52,544 bases of DNA from Streptomyces longispororuber (GCF_024448165.1 NZ_JAMOLN010000049.1:1-52544), one strand, 5' to 3'; shown: positions 26,035 to 34,765, counted from the first letter of the stretch. Numbers and translations: made by a program. The notes: generated by a model not told the origin, from the letters alone.

Positions 26035-26139
26035 GAGGGCGTACTCCCGGTCAGGTCGTGGGGCGAATCGGGGCAGGGGGTGTCGGCCCGACGACGTGAG
26101 CGGTGCGCGTCAGGTGAGCAGGGGTGCTGCGGAAGGGAG

Positions 26140-26727
26140 TTACGCGCTGAGGGCGGGGAGGACCACAGCGTCGATGTACGAGGAGAGGTAGGCCCGCGTG
26201 GGTGGCAGCTCGTCGATGAGCGTGCGGGTGGCGAACGCGCCGATCAGCATGTGCATCACATAGTCGAGCGCCGGGTTGTCGGCCCGGATCTCGCCTCTGT
26301 CCACGGCTCGCTGCAGCATGCGGTCGAGACCGGACAGTTCGGGAGCGACGATCCACTCCTTGAAGGCCGCGAGCAGATCGGGGTTGGCGTGCACGGCCAC
26401 CATCAGGCCGCGCATCAACGCGCTGTTCTGCTCCATGTGACAGTCGTCCTCGCGGAGGGCCATCGCATGCAGATCACCGCGCAGCGAGCCGGTGTCGATC
26501 GCGTCGAACTGCGGCTTCTGGTTCCGCAGCGCCTTCACCACCAGCTCGGCCTTGCCGCCCCACTGGCGGTAGAGCGTCGCCTTGCTGGCCCGGGTGCGGG
26601 CGGCCACGGCGTCCATCGTCAGGGCGTCGTAACCGACCTCGCGGAGCAGATCGAGCACGGCGCCGTACAGCTCGGCCTCGCGCTCGGGCGTGATCCGGCT
26701 GCGTCGCGCTGCCGCTTCGGCGACCAT
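26140..26727 (-). CDS. TetR family transcriptional regulator
   Basis: This 195-residue protein has an N-terminal helix-turn-helix (ALTMDAVAARTRASKATLYRQWGGKAELV, about 38-66) and a C-terminal ligand domain with the TetR_C segment DNPALDYVMHMLIGAFATRTLI. ATG 26727 is preceded by AGGTGAGG. It is the first gene of a probable tetR-MMPL operon and is divergent from the tricorn gene. A 15-bp palindrome overlaps its predicted -35, suggesting self-repression. Confidence 0.9.
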   Translation of the reverse strand: MVAEAAARRSRITPEREAELYGAVLDLLREVGYDALTMDAVAARTRASKATLYRQWGGKAELVVKALRNQKPQFDAIDTGSLRGDLHAMALREDDCHMEQNSALMRGLMVAVHANPDLLAAFKEWIVAPELSGLDRMLQRAVDRGEIRADNPALDYVMHMLIGAFATRTLIDELPPTRAYLSSYIDAVVLPALSA

Positions 26728-26762
26728 GACCTCACCTGACCTCTCCGTGTCCTTACGCCATG

Positions 26763-26791
26763 AACCTACCCCTTCACGTATCGAAACGAAA
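26763..26791 (-). promoter_or_regulatory. Putative tetR-MMPL promoter
   Basis: On the minus strand TTTCGT (26786-26791) and TAGGTT (26763-26768) are 17 bases apart. The -35 falls within the palindromic operator. Confidence 0.4.
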
Positions 26792-26800
26792 CCGTTTCGT
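26786..26800. promoter_or_regulatory. Probable TetR operator
   Basis: ACGAAAC-C-GTTTCGT is a perfect 7-bp inverted repeat around one base, in the 148-bp gap between tetR and the tricorn gene. Size and symmetry fit a TetR dimer site. The adjacent CGAAAC extends the pattern on one side. It lies 59 bases from the tetR start and about 76 from the tricorn start, so it could control both. Confidence 0.55.
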
Positions 26801-26875
26801 ACGTGGGCTGCACCACAGTGTGCCCCGCCAGGGGCCCAGGTTGCCGGAGGCCATCGCGCGGAAAAGCATGGGGAG

Positions 26876-29800
26876 GTGACAGAAGAGACAGCCGAGGCGT
26901 ACCTGCGATTCCCGCACCTGAGCGGCGAGCGACTCTGTTTCGTGGCGGAGGACGATCTCTGGGTCGCCCCCCTGGACGGCTCCGCGCGGGCCTGGCGGGT
27001 CACCGCCGACCGGACCAAGATCGGCCACCCGCGCTTCGCCCCCGACGGCCGCCACATCGCGTACACGACCTGGCGCAGCCTCGACCCGGAGATCCACCTC
27101 GCACCGGTCGACGGCGGCGCCGCCCGCCGCCTCACGTACTGGGGCAGCGTCGACACCCAGGTCCGCGGCTGGTCACCCCCCGACAAGGACGGACGGGCCG
27201 ACGTCCTCGCGGTGGCCTCGCACGGCGAGCCGTTCTCCTACTTCACCTTCGCCTACAGCGTCCCGACCGACGGCTCCCCCGGCGGCAAGCTCCCCTGGGG
27301 CCCGGTCAGCGACATCCAGGTCGCCGACATCGACGGGGAGCGCAGGACCCTGCTCCTGACGGGCACGCCGCCGCACGAGCCGGCCGCCTGGAAGCGCTAC
27401 CGGGGCGGCGCGCAGGGCCGGTTGTGGGTGCACGGGCAGCGGATCCTCGCCGACCTCGACGGACATCTGGACGCCCCGATGTTCGTCGGCGACCGGATCG
27501 CGTTCCTCTCCGACCACGAGGGCGTCGGCAACGTCTACTCGTGCCTGCCCGACGGCTCCGACCTGACCCGGCACACCGACCACGACGCCTTCTACGCCCG
27601 GCACGCCTCGTCCGACGGCACCCGGATCGTCTACCAGTGCGCGGGCGAGCTGTGGATCCTGGACCACCTCGGCCCCGGCTCCGAGCCGCGCCGGCTGACC
27701 GTGCGGCTCGGCGGCCCGCGCGCCGGACGCCGCAGCTACCAGGTGCCGGCCGCCCACCACGTCGACGCGCTCTCGGTCGACGAGACGGGGCGGGCCAGCG
27801 CGGTCGTCGTGCGCGGCTCCTTGTACTGGCTGACGCACCGGGACGGCCCGGCCCGCACCATCACCGACACCCCGGGCGTCCGGGTCCGGCTCCCCGAGAT
27901 GCTCGGTTCCGGCGGGCAGGTCGCCTACGTCACCGACGCCGAGGGCGACGACGCCGTCGAGATCGCCTACCTGCCGCGCGCCAGCGGCGACCGGGAGCCG
28001 CGCCGGCTCGCCTCCGGGGGGCTCGGCCGCGTCCAGGAACTGGTCTCCGCCCCGGACGGCGAGCGCCTCGCCATCGCCTCGAACGACGGCCGGCTCCTCC
28101 TCATCGACGCGACGGAGGAGTCGAACGGCGAGGTCACCGAGCTGATCCGGTCCACGAACGGTCCGGTCCGCGATCTCGCGTTCTCACCGGACGGCGCCTG
28201 GCTGACCTGGTCGCACCCGCGCATCGGCCGCTCGCTGCGGCAGATCAAGATGGCCCGCATCAAGGACCGCACGATCGTCGACGTCACCAACGGCCGCTTC
28301 GAGGACGAGAACCCGGTCTTCACCCGGGACGGCCGCTACCTCGCGTTCCTGTCCTGGCGCGGCTTCGACCCGGTCTACGACGTGCACACCGGCGACCTGT
28401 CGTTCCCGCTGGGCTGCCGCCCCTACCTCGTACCGCTGTCGTCGGCGACCCCGTCCCCGTTCGCCCTCTCCCCCGACGGGCGCACGGCAGCCGGGGGCCT
28501 CGACCCGGCCGACGACACGGGCGCCACCGGGGACGGCACGCCGACCGTGGAGATCGAGGGCCTGCCCAACCGGGTGGTGCCGTTCCCCGTCGCGGCCTCC
28601 AAGTACTCGGCGATGTACCCGGTCGCCGGCGGCGGGCTCGTCTGGCTGCGCTGGCCGATCTCGGGCGCGCTCGGCGAGACCTTCGCCAACCCGGCCGACA
28701 CCTCGTCCCAGCCGACCCTCGAACACTTCAACCTGGCCAAGGGCAAGAAGACCCAACTGGTCGACCACATGGACTGGTTCGCGGTCAGCGGCGACGGAAC
28801 CCGGCTCGTCGTCGGCGACGAGGGCGAGCTGAGCGCCGTGCCGTCGGCCGAGGCGGGCGACAACGACTCCACGATCTGGATCGACCTGCGCCGCATCCTG
28901 CACGAGGTGGACCCGGCCGCCGAGTGGCGCCAGTCGTTCGACGAGGCGGGCCGGCTCATCCGGGCCTACTTCTGGGAACCGCGGATGTGCGGCATCGACT
29001 GGGACGCCGTCCTCGACCAGTACCGGCCGCTGGTCGAACGGGTCGCGTCCCCCGACGAGTTCGCCGACCTGCTGCGGGAGGTCCTCGGCGAACTAGGCAC
29101 CTCGCACGCCTACGTCGCCGCCGCCCGCCGCAACGAGGGCCCGCCGCACTACCAGCGCGCCCAGGGCCTGCTCGGCGCCAACCTGGTCTGCCGGGACGGG
29201 AGTTGGATGCTCACCCGGATCCTGCCCGGCGACTCGTCCGACTCCAAGGCCCGCTCCCCGCTCGCGGGCACCGGCATCCGCGAGGGCGCGATCCTCACCC
29301 ATGTCGACGGCCGCCCGGTCGACCCGCTCACGGGCCCGTACCCGCTGCTGGCGGGCGCGGGCGGCACGACCGTGGAGCTGACCTTCACCCCGGCCGAGGG
29401 CGAGGGCCGGGCGCGCCGCGTCGCGGTCGTCCCGCTCGTCGACGAGCGGCCGCTGCGCTACCAGGACTGGGTGGCCAAACGCCGTGCCGTGGTACGGGAG
29501 TTGAGCAACGGCAAGTGCGGCTATCTGCACATCCCCGACATGGGCGGGTCCGGCTGGGCGCAGTTCAACCGGGACCTGCGCATGGAGGTGTCGCGACCCG
29601 CGCTCATCGTCGACGTCCGGGGCAACGCGGGCGGCAACATCAGCGAGCTGGTCGTCGAGAAACTGACCCGGAAGATCATCGGCTGGGACCTGACGCGGAA
29701 CGCGCAGCCCGTGTCGTACGCGTCGAACGCGCCGCGCGGACCGGTGGTCGCCCTCGCCGACGAGGCCACCTCGTCCGACGGCGACATGATCACCGCGGCG

Positions 29801-30136
29801 TTCAAGCTGCTCGCGCTCGGCCCGGTCGTCGGCCAGCGCACCTGGGGCGGCGTGGTCGGCATGACCGGGCGGCACAAGCTCGGCGACGGCACGGTGATCA
29901 CGGTGCCGATGAACGCGGCGTGGTTCCCCGAGTACGGCTGGTCCGTCGAGAACCGGGGCGTCGACCCGGACATCGAGGTCCTGCGCACCCCGCTGGACTG
30001 GGCGGAGGGCCGGCACGCGCAGCTCGACGACGCGGTGCACCTCGCCCTCGACCTGCTGCGGGAACAGGGCGCCCTCGACCCGCCGGACTACACGGACGTG
30101 CCGGACCGCCGCCGCCCGAAGCTGCCGCCCCGGTAG
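26876..30136 (+). CDS. Tricorn protease homologue (S41 family)
   Basis: This very large cytoplasmic peptidase has 1086 residues, close to archaeal tricorn. The N-terminal half has TolB/WD40-like beta-propeller repeats (LAPVDGGAARRLT, SPDGAWLTWSHP and similar), followed by a linker, a PDZ domain (about 755-850) and a C-terminal S41 catalytic core. Candidate catalytic residues are His744 in GTSHAYV, Ser966/967 in TSSDGD and Glu1025 in ENRGVDPD, matching tricorn spacing. It degrades oligopeptides produced by the proteasome or other proteases. The start is placed at GTG 26876; a GGGGAG lies too close to it, so the start is uncertain. Confidence 0.9.
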   Translation: MTEETAEAYLRFPHLSGERLCFVAEDDLWVAPLDGSARAWRVTADRTKIGHPRFAPDGRHIAYTTWRSLDPEIHLAPVDGGAARRLTYWGSVDTQVRGWSPPDKDGRADVLAVASHGEPFSYFTFAYSVPTDGSPGGKLPWGPVSDIQVADIDGERRTLLLTGTPPHEPAAWKRYRGGAQGRLWVHGQRILADLDGHLDAPMFVGDRIAFLSDHEGVGNVYSCLPDGSDLTRHTDHDAFYARHASSDGTRIVYQCAGELWILDHLGPGSEPRRLTVRLGGPRAGRRSYQVPAAHHVDALSVDETGRASAVVVRGSLYWLTHRDGPARTITDTPGVRVRLPEMLGSGGQVAYVTDAEGDDAVEIAYLPRASGDREPRRLASGGLGRVQELVSAPDGERLAIASNDGRLLLIDATEESNGEVTELIRSTNGPVRDLAFSPDGAWLTWSHPRIGRSLRQIKMARIKDRTIVDVTNGRFEDENPVFTRDGRYLAFLSWRGFDPVYDVHTGDLSFPLGCRPYLVPLSSATPSPFALSPDGRTAAGGLDPADDTGATGDGTPTVEIEGLPNRVVPFPVAASKYSAMYPVAGGGLVWLRWPISGALGETFANPADTSSQPTLEHFNLAKGKKTQLVDHMDWFAVSGDGTRLVVGDEGELSAVPSAEAGDNDSTIWIDLRRILHEVDPAAEWRQSFDEAGRLIRAYFWEPRMCGIDWDAVLDQYRPLVERVASPDEFADLLREVLGELGTSHAYVAAARRNEGPPHYQRAQGLLGANLVCRDGSWMLTRILPGDSSDSKARSPLAGTGIREGAILTHVDGRPVDPLTGPYPLLAGAGGTTVELTFTPAEGEGRARRVAVVPLVDERPLRYQDWVAKRRAVVRELSNGKCGYLHIPDMGGSGWAQFNRDLRMEVSRPALIVDVRGNAGGNISELVVEKLTRKIIGWDLTRNAQPVSYASNAPRGPVVALADEATSSDGDMITAAFKLLALGPVVGQRTWGGVVGMTGRHKLGDGTVITVPMNAAWFPEYGWSVENRGVDPDIEVLRTPLDWAEGRHAQLDDAVHLALDLLREQGALDPPDYTDVPDRRRPKLPPR

Positions 30137-30192
30137 GGCGGCGGCTTCGGGCGGCTTCGGGCAGGGAGGAGGGGGACGCCGGGCAGACGCAA

Positions 30193-30226
30193 TCGGACCC
30201 CACCCGGCGTCCCGGGTGGGGTCCGA
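30193..30226. terminator. Strong bidirectional terminator
   Basis: A perfect 15-bp stem (arms 30193-30207 and 30212-30226, core GGACCCCACCCGG) closes on a four-base CGTC loop. It lies between the convergent tricorn gene and the small protein gene at 30245 and can terminate both. Confidence 0.8.
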
Positions 30227-30244
30227 CTCGCTCAGGGGGAAGCG

Positions 30245-30451
30245 TCAGGCGTCGTAGTCCTGGTCGAACTTGTCCTGTGCCTCCTGGGCGGCCCGCTGCG
30301 CCTGGTCCGGGGCCTGCGAGCTGCGCTCGCTCGCCTCGTCCTGCGCCTGCTGGGCTCGCTCACTCGACTCGTCCTTGGCGCCGCCCATGGCGTCCTTGGC
30401 CTTGTTGGAGAGCTCTTCGCCCTTGTCCTTGAACTGGTCCATGATGCCCAT
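30245..30451 (-). CDS. Small acidic hydrophilic protein (CsbD-like or MT0933-antitoxin-like)
   Basis: This 68-residue protein is almost entirely charged and polar: Lys/Asp-rich at the start (MDQFKDKGEELSNKAKDAMGG), then Gln/Ala/Glu/Ser repeats, ending DQDYDA. It has no cysteine or hydrophobic core and is probably helical or disordered. Its opening resembles small actinobacterial proteins labelled CsbD-like or MT0933-type antitoxins, but no toxin gene is adjacent, so a general stress role is more plausible. ATG 30451 has GGGAG eight bases upstream; an ATG four codons in is the alternative. Confidence 0.7.
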   Translation of the reverse strand: MGIMDQFKDKGEELSNKAKDAMGGAKDESSERAQQAQDEASERSSQAPDQAQRAAQEAQDKFDQDYDA

Positions 30452-30565
30452 GCTGTTCACTCCCGTTGGTGGGTGAGGGGATTGGGCCTCGACCAGCCTG
30501 ACACGGCCGGACATTCATCGCATTTCGATCAATGACCGACCGTGTCGAAGGGAGAGAACCGCAGG

Positions 30566-31441
30566 TCAGCGCTCTCGTACCTGCTCGTCGGCGGCGCCGC
30601 CGGCCCCCACGAGACCGCGCGACACACTGCCGAGCCGCGGCTCGAACCGGCGCATCTCGCGCTGCCCGACCGAGCCGATGACCGCGGGCAGGTAGCCGCG
30701 GATGCCCTGCATGCCGCGCAGCCACCACTGCGCGTACACGTGCGACGACCGCCGCTCGATGCCCGCCACGATCCGGTCGACGGCCGGGCCCAGCGGATAC
30801 GTCTTGTTCGACGGCCAGGGCAGCCGCTGGCGCAGCTCGCGCATCACGTCGTCCTGGTCGGCGCCGCGCACCATGTCGGTGTCGGTCCAGGACAGATAGC
30901 CGACGCCGACCCGGACGCCCTTGTAGCCGACCTCGGCGCGCAGGCTGTGCGCGTACGCCTCCACGCCCGACTTCGACGCGCAGTACGCGGTCATCATCGG
31001 CGCGGGCGTGATCGCGGCGAGCGAGGCGATCTGCAGCAGGTAGCCGCGCGACTCCATGAGGACGGGCAGGAAGGCGCGGGCGGTGACGGCGGACCCGATG
31101 AGGTTCACCTCGATCACCCGGCGCCAGGCGACGGGGTCGGAGTCGACGAACGGCCCGCCGGTCGCGACGCCCGCGTTCGCCACGACGATGTCGACCTTCC
31201 CGAACCGCTCCTTCACCTCCCGCGCGACCTGCGCCATCGCCTCGTGGTCGGTGACGTCCGCGTGCCACCAGTCGGCGTCGGCGTGCAGCCGCCCGGCCAC
31301 CTGCTTCAGCTCGTCCGGCTCCAGGCCGACCAGGGCGATCTTGGCGCCGCGCGCCGACAGCTTGCGGGCGAGCAGCTCACCGACTCCGCGCGCGGCGCCC
31401 GTGACGACCGCGACCTGCCCTTCCAGACTGACCTTGCTCAT
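30566..31441 (-). CDS. SDR family oxidoreductase (third gene of the monooxygenase operon)
   Basis: This 291-residue classical SDR has TGAARGVGE (14-22), NAG (89-91), catalytic Ser140 and the pair Tyr153/Lys157 in YCASK. The tail is longer than in a minimal SDR (basic, WWLRGMQGIRGYLP), as in SadH/acyl-chain SDRs found beside flavin monooxygenases. It probably oxidises or reduces an alcohol or ketone linked to the monooxygenase product. ATG 31441 overlaps the hydrolase stop as ATGA, showing translational coupling. Confidence 0.88.
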   Translation of the reverse strand: MSKVSLEGQVAVVTGAARGVGELLARKLSARGAKIALVGLEPDELKQVAGRLHADADWWHADVTDHEAMAQVAREVKERFGKVDIVVANAGVATGGPFVDSDPVAWRRVIEVNLIGSAVTARAFLPVLMESRGYLLQIASLAAITPAPMMTAYCASKSGVEAYAHSLRAEVGYKGVRVGVGYLSWTDTDMVRGADQDDVMRELRQRLPWPSNKTYPLGPAVDRIVAGIERRSSHVYAQWWLRGMQGIRGYLPAVIGSVGQREMRRFEPRLGSVSRGLVGAGGAADEQVRER

Positions 31442-32382
31442 GCGACATCCGCCCCCTTCTCCGTCTGTACGTAGGTGTCCGACAGCTCGCGGATCTTCGC
31501 CGTGACGGCTTCCGGAGCCTCGATGGGTGTCATGTGGCCGAGGCCCGCCAGTTCGGTCAGGCCCACGCAGTCCGGCAGCGCTGCGGCGATCCGCCGGGCG
31601 TGCACGGCGGGCGTCATCCGGTCCGCGGTCCCGACGACGACGGCCGTCGGCATCGTCAACTCGCCGACGTGGTCGTCGAGTTGCAGCGTCTCCAGCACAT
31701 GCGACCAGCCGTGCCGGACACCGCGCGGGCAGGCGTGCACGATGCGCGCGCAGGCCTCCACCTTGTCCGGTGACGAACCCGGGCCCATGGTCGCGAACTT
31801 GAGGACCTTCTTGCCGACCGGCGTGACCGGGCCGAGCGGCGCCTTCGACCCGAGGATCGAGCGGGTGAGCCGGGTGCGCAGGGTGCCCGCACCGAGCATC
31901 GGCACCACGGTCGCCTCGGAGACGAGGCCCGAGCTGCCGGTGCTGCACAGCAGGACGGCGGCGGCGTGCTCCTTGAACTCGGGCCGCTTCGCGGCGGCCA
32001 TCATCGTCATGCCGCCCATGGAGTGTCCGGCGAGCACCGCCCGCTCCCCCGGACCGAGCGTCGCGCCGAGCACGGCGACCAGGTCGTCGGCCAGCATCTC
32101 GGGGGTGTACGGGAGCTGCACGGCGGCCGGGCTGCGGCCGTGCCCCCGCTGGTCGTACACGACCACGCGGTGGTCGGCGGCGAGGTCCCGCACCTGCGCG
32201 GCCCAGAAGGCGGTCGAGCAGGTCCAGCCGTGGGCGAGCACCACGGTGGGCGCCGCCGTGTCCTCGGAGGGGCCGTGCACCTCGACGTGCAGCCGGGCCC
32301 CGTCCGCCGACTCGACGGTCAGCTCGCGGGCGGCGACGGGCGGGGCGAACGGCCCGGACGTCACGTGCATCAGGCGGCTCAT
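31438..32382 (-). CDS. Alpha/beta hydrolase (second gene of the monooxygenase operon)
   Basis: This 314-residue esterase-like protein has oxyanion motif AHGWTC, nucleophile elbow GHSMGG (Ser121), acid Asp254 in GTADRMTP and His283 in GLGHMTP. No signal peptide. In comparable operons (for example the mycobacterial mymA-lipR region) such an enzyme hydrolyses the ester made by a Baeyer-Villiger monooxygenase. ATG 32382 overlaps the monooxygenase stop as ATGA. Confidence 0.9.
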   Translation of the reverse strand: MSRLMHVTSGPFAPPVAARELTVESADGARLHVEVHGPSEDTAAPTVVLAHGWTCSTAFWAAQVRDLAADHRVVVYDQRGHGRSPAAVQLPYTPEMLADDLVAVLGATLGPGERAVLAGHSMGGMTMMAAAKRPEFKEHAAAVLLCSTGSSGLVSEATVVPMLGAGTLRTRLTRSILGSKAPLGPVTPVGKKVLKFATMGPGSSPDKVEACARIVHACPRGVRHGWSHVLETLQLDDHVGELTMPTAVVVGTADRMTPAVHARRIAAALPDCVGLTELAGLGHMTPIEAPEAVTAKIRELSDTYVQTEKGADVA

Positions 32383-33929
32383 GCGGCCTTCACCTCTGCC
32401 TTCTTCGTGCGCTTGGCGGTACGGGACGTGGCAGGACGCTCGGCGACGGGCGGGCGCACGACCTCGTACTCGCCGACGTCGACGTGCCGGGTGGCCTGCC
32501 GGAACTCCGTGGTGGTGCCGGGCCAGACGGTCGTGTTGCGGCCGTTGGCGTCGAGGTACCAGCTGGTGCAGCCGCCGGTGTTCCACACGGTGCGCTTCAT
32601 CCGGTCCTGGACCCGGTTGTTCCAGCCGGTGACGGCGGTCTCGCGGGGGTTCAGGGCGACGCGGCCGCCGAGGACGTCCAGCTGCCGCATGTAGTCGGCC
32701 AGATAGTTCAGCTGGGACTCGATCATCAGGATCATCGAGGAGTTCCCGAGGCCGGTGTTGGGCCCGATGATCGTCATGAAGTTCGGGAAGCCGGCCGCGG
32801 TGGCGCCGCGCAGCGCCTTCATGCCGTCCTTCCACGACTGCATGAGCGTGTCGCCGTCGGCCCCGGTCACCCGGTCCGCGATCGGCATGTCGGTGACGTG
32901 GAACCCGGTGCCGAAGATGATCGCGTCGACCTCGGCCTCGCTGCCGTCGGCGGCGACCAGGGTGTTCCCGCGGATCTCGCTCAGCCCGGAGGCGACGACG
33001 TCGACGTTCGGCTGGGCCAGCGCCGGATAGTAGGTGTTGGACAGCAGGATCCGCTTGCAGCCGATGCGGTAGTCGGGAGTGAGCTTGGCGCGCAGCGCCG
33101 GGTCCTTGACCGCGCGGTGCATGTTCGCCTTGGCCAGGTTCTCCACCAGGCCCAGCTCGTTGGGCCGCTTGGTGAACGCCTGGACCTGCAACTCCCTTAT
33201 GCCCCACAGGAGTCCGCGGCGCGCCTGGGTGGTGAAGGGCAGCTGGCGGTGCAGCCAGCGCTCGGCCTTCGTGATGGCGCGGTCGGCGCGCGGCATCACC
33301 CACGGGGGCGTGCGCTGGAAGAGGGTGAGCCGCCCGACCTCGCGCTGGATCGCGGGCACGATCTGGATGGCGGAGGCGCCGGTCCCGATCATGGCGACGC
33401 GCTTGCCGCGCAGGTCGTAGTCGTGGTCCCAGCGGGCCGAGTGGAAGACCTTGCCGGTGAACGAGTCGATGCCGGGGACCTCGGGGACCTTCGGGTCGGA
33501 GAGCGGTCCGGTGGCGGAGACGACGACGTCGGCGGTGAGGGTGCCGCTCGCGGTCTCGATCTCCCACCAGAGCTTCTCGGCGTCCCAGCGCGCCTGCTTC
33601 ACCTCGGAGTCGAAGCGGATGTGCGGGCGCAGCCGGAAGGTGTCGGCGACGTGCTCCAGGTACTCGTGGATCCGCTCCTGGCCGGAGAAGGTGCGCGGCC
33701 AGTCCGGGTTCGGCGCGAAGGAGAAGGAGTACAGGTGGGACGGTACGTCGCAGGCGCACCCCGGGTAGCTGTTGTCGCGCCAGGTGCCGCCGACGGTGCC
33801 GGCCCGCTCCAGGACCACGAAGTCGGTGATGCCCTCGCGGCGCAGCCGGACCGCGGCGCCCAGACCGCCGAACCCGGACCCGATCACCGCCACCCGCACG
33901 TGCTCATGCCCGCGCTCGTCCGTGCCCAT
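32379..33929 (-). CDS. Flavin-containing Baeyer-Villiger-type monooxygenase
   Basis: This 516-residue FAD/NADPH enzyme has an N-terminal FAD site GSGFGG (17-22), GGTW and the DNSYPGCACDVPS segment, and an NADPH site GTGASA (182-187). Between them is FTGKVFHSARWD (157-168), which fits the type I Baeyer-Villiger fingerprint FxGxxxHxxxW(P/D). It should insert oxygen next to a ketone or oxygenate a heteroatom; the substrate is unknown. ATG 33929 has a perfect AAAGGAGG nine bases upstream, so the longer frame is rejected. The C-terminus is Lys/Ala-rich. First gene of a three-gene coupled operon. Confidence 0.92.
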   Translation of the reverse strand: MGTDERGHEHVRVAVIGSGFGGLGAAVRLRREGITDFVVLERAGTVGGTWRDNSYPGCACDVPSHLYSFSFAPNPDWPRTFSGQERIHEYLEHVADTFRLRPHIRFDSEVKQARWDAEKLWWEIETASGTLTADVVVSATGPLSDPKVPEVPGIDSFTGKVFHSARWDHDYDLRGKRVAMIGTGASAIQIVPAIQREVGRLTLFQRTPPWVMPRADRAITKAERWLHRQLPFTTQARRGLLWGIRELQVQAFTKRPNELGLVENLAKANMHRAVKDPALRAKLTPDYRIGCKRILLSNTYYPALAQPNVDVVASGLSEIRGNTLVAADGSEAEVDAIIFGTGFHVTDMPIADRVTGADGDTLMQSWKDGMKALRGATAAGFPNFMTIIGPNTGLGNSSMILMIESQLNYLADYMRQLDVLGGRVALNPRETAVTGWNNRVQDRMKRTVWNTGGCTSWYLDANGRNTTVWPGTTTEFRQATRHVDVGEYEVVRPPVAERPATSRTAKRTKKAEVKAA

Positions 33930-33956
33930 CCCGGCGCCTCCTTTGCCGCACGATCC

Positions 33957-33974
33957 CGCCAGTGAACACTGGCG
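33957..33974. promoter_or_regulatory. 18-bp perfect palindrome at the monooxygenase operon promoter
   Basis: CGCCAGTG-AA-CACTGGCG has 8-bp perfect arms. A TACTCT hexamer on the minus strand at 33983-33988 would place the transcription start at the edge of this palindrome, the usual place for a repressor operator. It is 27 bases upstream of the start codon. Confidence 0.6.
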
Positions 33975-34031
33975 CAATTCGGAGAGTAGAGCAGGTGCGT
34001 ACTGATGGGTAGGGGTCGGGCCCAGGAAAGT

Positions 34032-34042
34032 TACCGTCGGTA
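34032..34042. promoter_or_regulatory. TACCG-T-CGGTA palindrome upstream of merR
   Basis: A perfect 5-bp inverted repeat around one base ends five bases before the TAGGGT (-10) of merR, i.e. inside the -35/-10 spacer. That is the usual binding position of MerR-family dimers, so self-regulation is likely. The site is also upstream of the divergent monooxygenase promoter. Confidence 0.45.
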
Positions 34043-34047
34043 CGACA

Positions 34048-34053
34048 TAGGGT
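34048..34053 (+). promoter_or_regulatory. Putative -10 of a leaderless merR transcript
   Basis: TAGGGT, seven bases, then GTG at 34061; no ribosome site. Confidence 0.45.
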
Positions 34054-34060
34054 TTCCGGC

Positions 34061-34765
34061 GTGGCAGAAGAAGCAGCGGACCGCAGCGACAAGCAGGAAG
34101 AACACCGCGAATACCGCATGGCGGAGCTGGCGGAGGCGGCCGGCATCACGGTGCGCACCGTGCGCTTCTACCGCGAGCGCGGCCTCATCAGGCCCCCGCG
34201 CCGCGAGGGCCGCATCGCCTGGTACGACGAGACCCACCTGGCCAGGCTGCGCACCATCGCCGCGCTCCTCGACCGCGGCCACACCCTCAACGGCATCGCC
34301 GAACTCTCCGAGGCGTTCGACCGCGGCCGCGACGTCGGTGAGCTCCTCGGCATCGGCGCCCCCACCGAGGAGACCCCGGTCCGCCTCACCGCCCCCGAAC
34401 TCGCCGACTACTTCGCCGGCCAGGACACCCCGGAGAACCTCCAGGCCGCGCTCGACCTCGGCTACCTGGGCACCGACGGCGAGGAGATCGTGCACATCAG
34501 CCGCCGCCTCCTCGACGTCTCGGCGGCGCTGGTCCGCGAGGGCATCCCGCTCGCCGAGGTGCTCGCGGCGGCCAAGCGGGTCCGCGAGCACGCGGACTCC
34601 CTGGCCACCCTCTTCGCCGACCTCGTCCTCGCCCACGCCGCCGAGAAGGACGTCGAGCGGCTGCGCCCCCTGGCCAAGTCGGTGGTGGAGGCGGAACTCT
34701 CGATGGCCCTGGACCGCAAGCTCAGCGGGGAAGCCACCAGCGCGCCTTATAGATCCCGCCGTTGA
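34061..34765 (+). CDS. MerR family transcriptional regulator
   Basis: This 234-residue protein has a MerR DNA-binding domain after a short charged tail (MAELAEAAGITVRTVRFYRERGLIRPPRREGRIAWYDE, residues 20-57) and the LARLRTIAALLDRGHTLNGIAEL wing. The C-terminal domain (about 100-220) is helical and contains no cysteine, so it is not a thiol metal sensor; a small-molecule or acyl ligand is more likely. It is divergent from the monooxygenase-hydrolase-SDR operon, which it probably controls. The last 44 bases overlap the convergent DUF6528 gene. Confidence 0.88.
   Translation: MAEEAADRSDKQEEHREYRMAELAEAAGITVRTVRFYRERGLIRPPRREGRIAWYDETHLARLRTIAALLDRGHTLNGIAELSEAFDRGRDVGELLGIGAPTEETPVRLTAPELADYFAGQDTPENLQAALDLGYLGTDGEEIVHISRRLLDVSAALVREGIPLAEVLAAAKRVREHADSLATLFADLVLAHAAEKDVERLRPLAKSVVEAELSMALDRKLSGEATSAPYRSRR

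Noticed and set aside
26803..30432. 1209-codon plus frame overlapping tricorn in another frame
   Set aside because: Highly Arg/Pro-rich composition with no domain; a shadow of the tricorn gene.
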